DNA from: Pleurotus ostreatus/Saccharomyces cerevisiae fusant
Taxonomy: Eukaryota; Opisthokonta
Direction: 5' to 3'
DNA length: 31,800 nucleotides
Assembly (NCBI GenBank): GCA_024196135.1
Contig: JAMQCK010000282.1
Location: forward strand, 1-31,800
The first letter of the stretch is position 1; each line of letters opens with the position of its first letter. A model generated the notes under the pieces. It was not told the DNA's origin. It did no database searches and was given only the letters and a program-made list of their open reading frames with translations. Shown in pieces: positions 30,546 through 31,800 of this stretch. Both the position numbers and the translations under genes were made by a program.

Positions 30546-30799
30546 ATGCTGTCCTTACTATACCAGAATCATTGATCATTCTTCATAGCGACCTACGTGT
30601 GACCGGGACCTCCCAGCTGCAGGTCGTCAGGCCGTCAATACGGGCGCTTATCTGACTATTTCCATCCCTATTCATCCTGCGTTCATCATCGTGCCTCCGG
30701 ATAGCGTGGGCGCTATGTATATGACTCGCAGAACGCCTGATGCCAGCCTGAGACACGCACTCTGAGGCTTGAGGCATCCTTGATCCCGACCGTCATCAG
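30546..30799. other. Upstream region of the ABC transporter gene
   Basis: Presumed promoter and leader; the first exon may lie here but I could not place the start codon. Short frames only. Confidence 0.35.
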
Positions 30800-31772
30800 G
30801 GCCCCTACACGCCCTTCGACGACTGCGGGACCAGCAACCTGCGTAATTGCACGCTGATCTTGACTTCACTATTCAGGCACCGACTCCGAGAAAGGGTGCA
30901 AGTCCGGATTGGCCTCCTCACAATGTACGTTCCTGGGCTTACTTGAAATATGTAGTAGACTTACGAGAGCGACTAGGATACCATGGGCGGACGTGCGCCT
31001 CATATCGGCCTACGCGGCTCTTCTATCTGCGATCTACTGCGCCTTTATGCTCCTCTTTCGAGGGGTAACGCGTCGGAAAACCGAAGGGCAGGGTAATGTA
31101 GCCAATGGCGCGTCAACGTGCGTGACTACAGATGGGCGCGCATACCAAATCTTCCGAGCAGCTGGTTGTGTCGCCCTCGTAGGCGTCTCGGCAGCGTCCG
31201 CGATTGAAGAAGGATCGCTCGTGGATGCTGCGCTCTGCGCTACCTTCGTACGTCTCTTTGATTTTCTTTGACCTCGACCTGAGCCGAGCCTCGCAGTGTT
31301 ACGCAACTGCACTTGCCTATGCGTCCACAAGCTGCCTTACGTACGCTCATACCGCCTCCTTACACTTGACTGGTGTACTGCTTGCCACTTTCGTTGTATA
31401 TGCTGCTCGCGATCTGGCGCCTCTCGCTCGTTATGGCGGCCACCCTTCCGACGGAAATGGGCCCTTGCTATGGATCACAATTAGCCTGCTCTTTGCTACC
31501 GGGATCCTCCTTCCGCTGGTTACACCGGGGAAGCATGTTCCCGTCAATAAGGAGGTACGAAAAGCTCGCTTCGTTGGTGTATGAAGTCTGACTTTGAGCA
31601 GAATCCGTCTCCTGCCACTCCAGAACAGAAGGCATCCATCGTCTCCTTCTGGACGTTCACTTACCTGAACCCCATCATATCGCTGGCACAGCGTCGCTCC
31701 ACTACCCTCGACGACCTACCGCCCATTTCGGACAAGGATGATGCAGGCTATCTCAAGTCCAGAACCTTTGAG
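30800..31772 (+). CDS. ABC transporter of the ABCC/MRP type, 5' part, runs off the window
   Basis: Secure exon ends are ..-31247, 31297-31554 and 31602-31772. The introns between them are 49 and 47 nt, and the next intron starts at 31773 (gtgagc). The first part is less sure: GPYTPFDDCGTSNLRNCTL at about 30800-30856 looks like a luminal N terminus, and RLTRATRIPWADVRLISAY (from about 30957) lies in another frame, so at least one more intron or a defect lies between. The protein shows five likely membrane spans (AALLSAIYCAFMLLF, CVALVGVSAASAI, the span across 31247/31297, LTGVLLATFVVYAA, ITISLLFATGILLPLV). These match the extra N-terminal membrane domain of ABCC proteins. A cytosolic linker follows, ASIVSFWTFTYLNPIISLAQ then LDDLPPISDKDDAGYL, just before the first transmembrane domain. 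Likely role: export or vacuolar import of conjugates or drugs. Confidence 0.75.
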
Positions 31773-31800
31773 GTGAGCCACGCGAAAACTTGAAGTAGTA

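Overview
The window looks like nuclear DNA of a basidiomycete fungus, most likely an Agaricomycete of the polypore type. The genes that can be read have many short introns of about 48-55 nt, with GT..AG borders and CTAAC/CTGAC-like branch sites. The protein families fit this too: a Mot1-type Swi2/Snf2 ATPase remnant, a BED/hAT-type transposase in its Agaricomycete form, a secreted class-3 lipase and an ABCC transporter. All assignments come from reading translated motifs by eye; no database search was run.

Left part (1-10.8 kb). The first 1.4 kb holds no gene I can support. A possible two-exon fragment (1442-2093) is followed by a SUN-domain membrane protein (2352-3345, +). A long reverse-strand relic of the TBP-displacing ATPase Mot1/BTAF1 follows (about 9300-4430). 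It is clearly dead: it has frameshifts, in-frame stops, an 11-bp tandem duplication and no readable Walker A motif. Next is a four-exon RING-finger gene (9889-10754, +).

Middle part (11-26.8 kb). This is a repeat island with nested insertions. A decayed hAT transposase gene (12807-14834) is cut off by an inverted-repeat element whose end is itself split by a 1338-bp LTR-like unit (14871-16208, target-site duplication ATCC). A 3.1-kb unit (17175-20307) is bounded by near-identical inverted arms of about 335 bp. A 520-bp MITE-like element (20391-20910) sits inside an older repeat that carries a 28-bp tandem array. An 820-bp inverted-repeat unit (21210-22029) lies next to a 289-codon unknown gene (22191-23060, -). 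That gene is bracketed by two 146-bp direct copies of the unit's terminal repeat. A second copy of the 28-bp-array family (about 24270-25172) and a second LTR-like unit in opposite orientation (25365-26690, target-site duplication CAGG) complete the island.

Right part (26.8-31.8 kb). A low-GC stretch and a small broken gene remnant lead to an intact secreted class-3 lipase gene with seven exons (29070-30264, +), one of whose introns appears to be GC-AG. A degenerate tRNA-Leu-like sequence follows, then the 5' part of an ABCC-type ABC transporter gene that runs off the right edge.

The host genes do not form a pathway. The biology of the window is mainly a transposon graveyard, with a readable relative order of insertions, set between ordinary single-copy genes.
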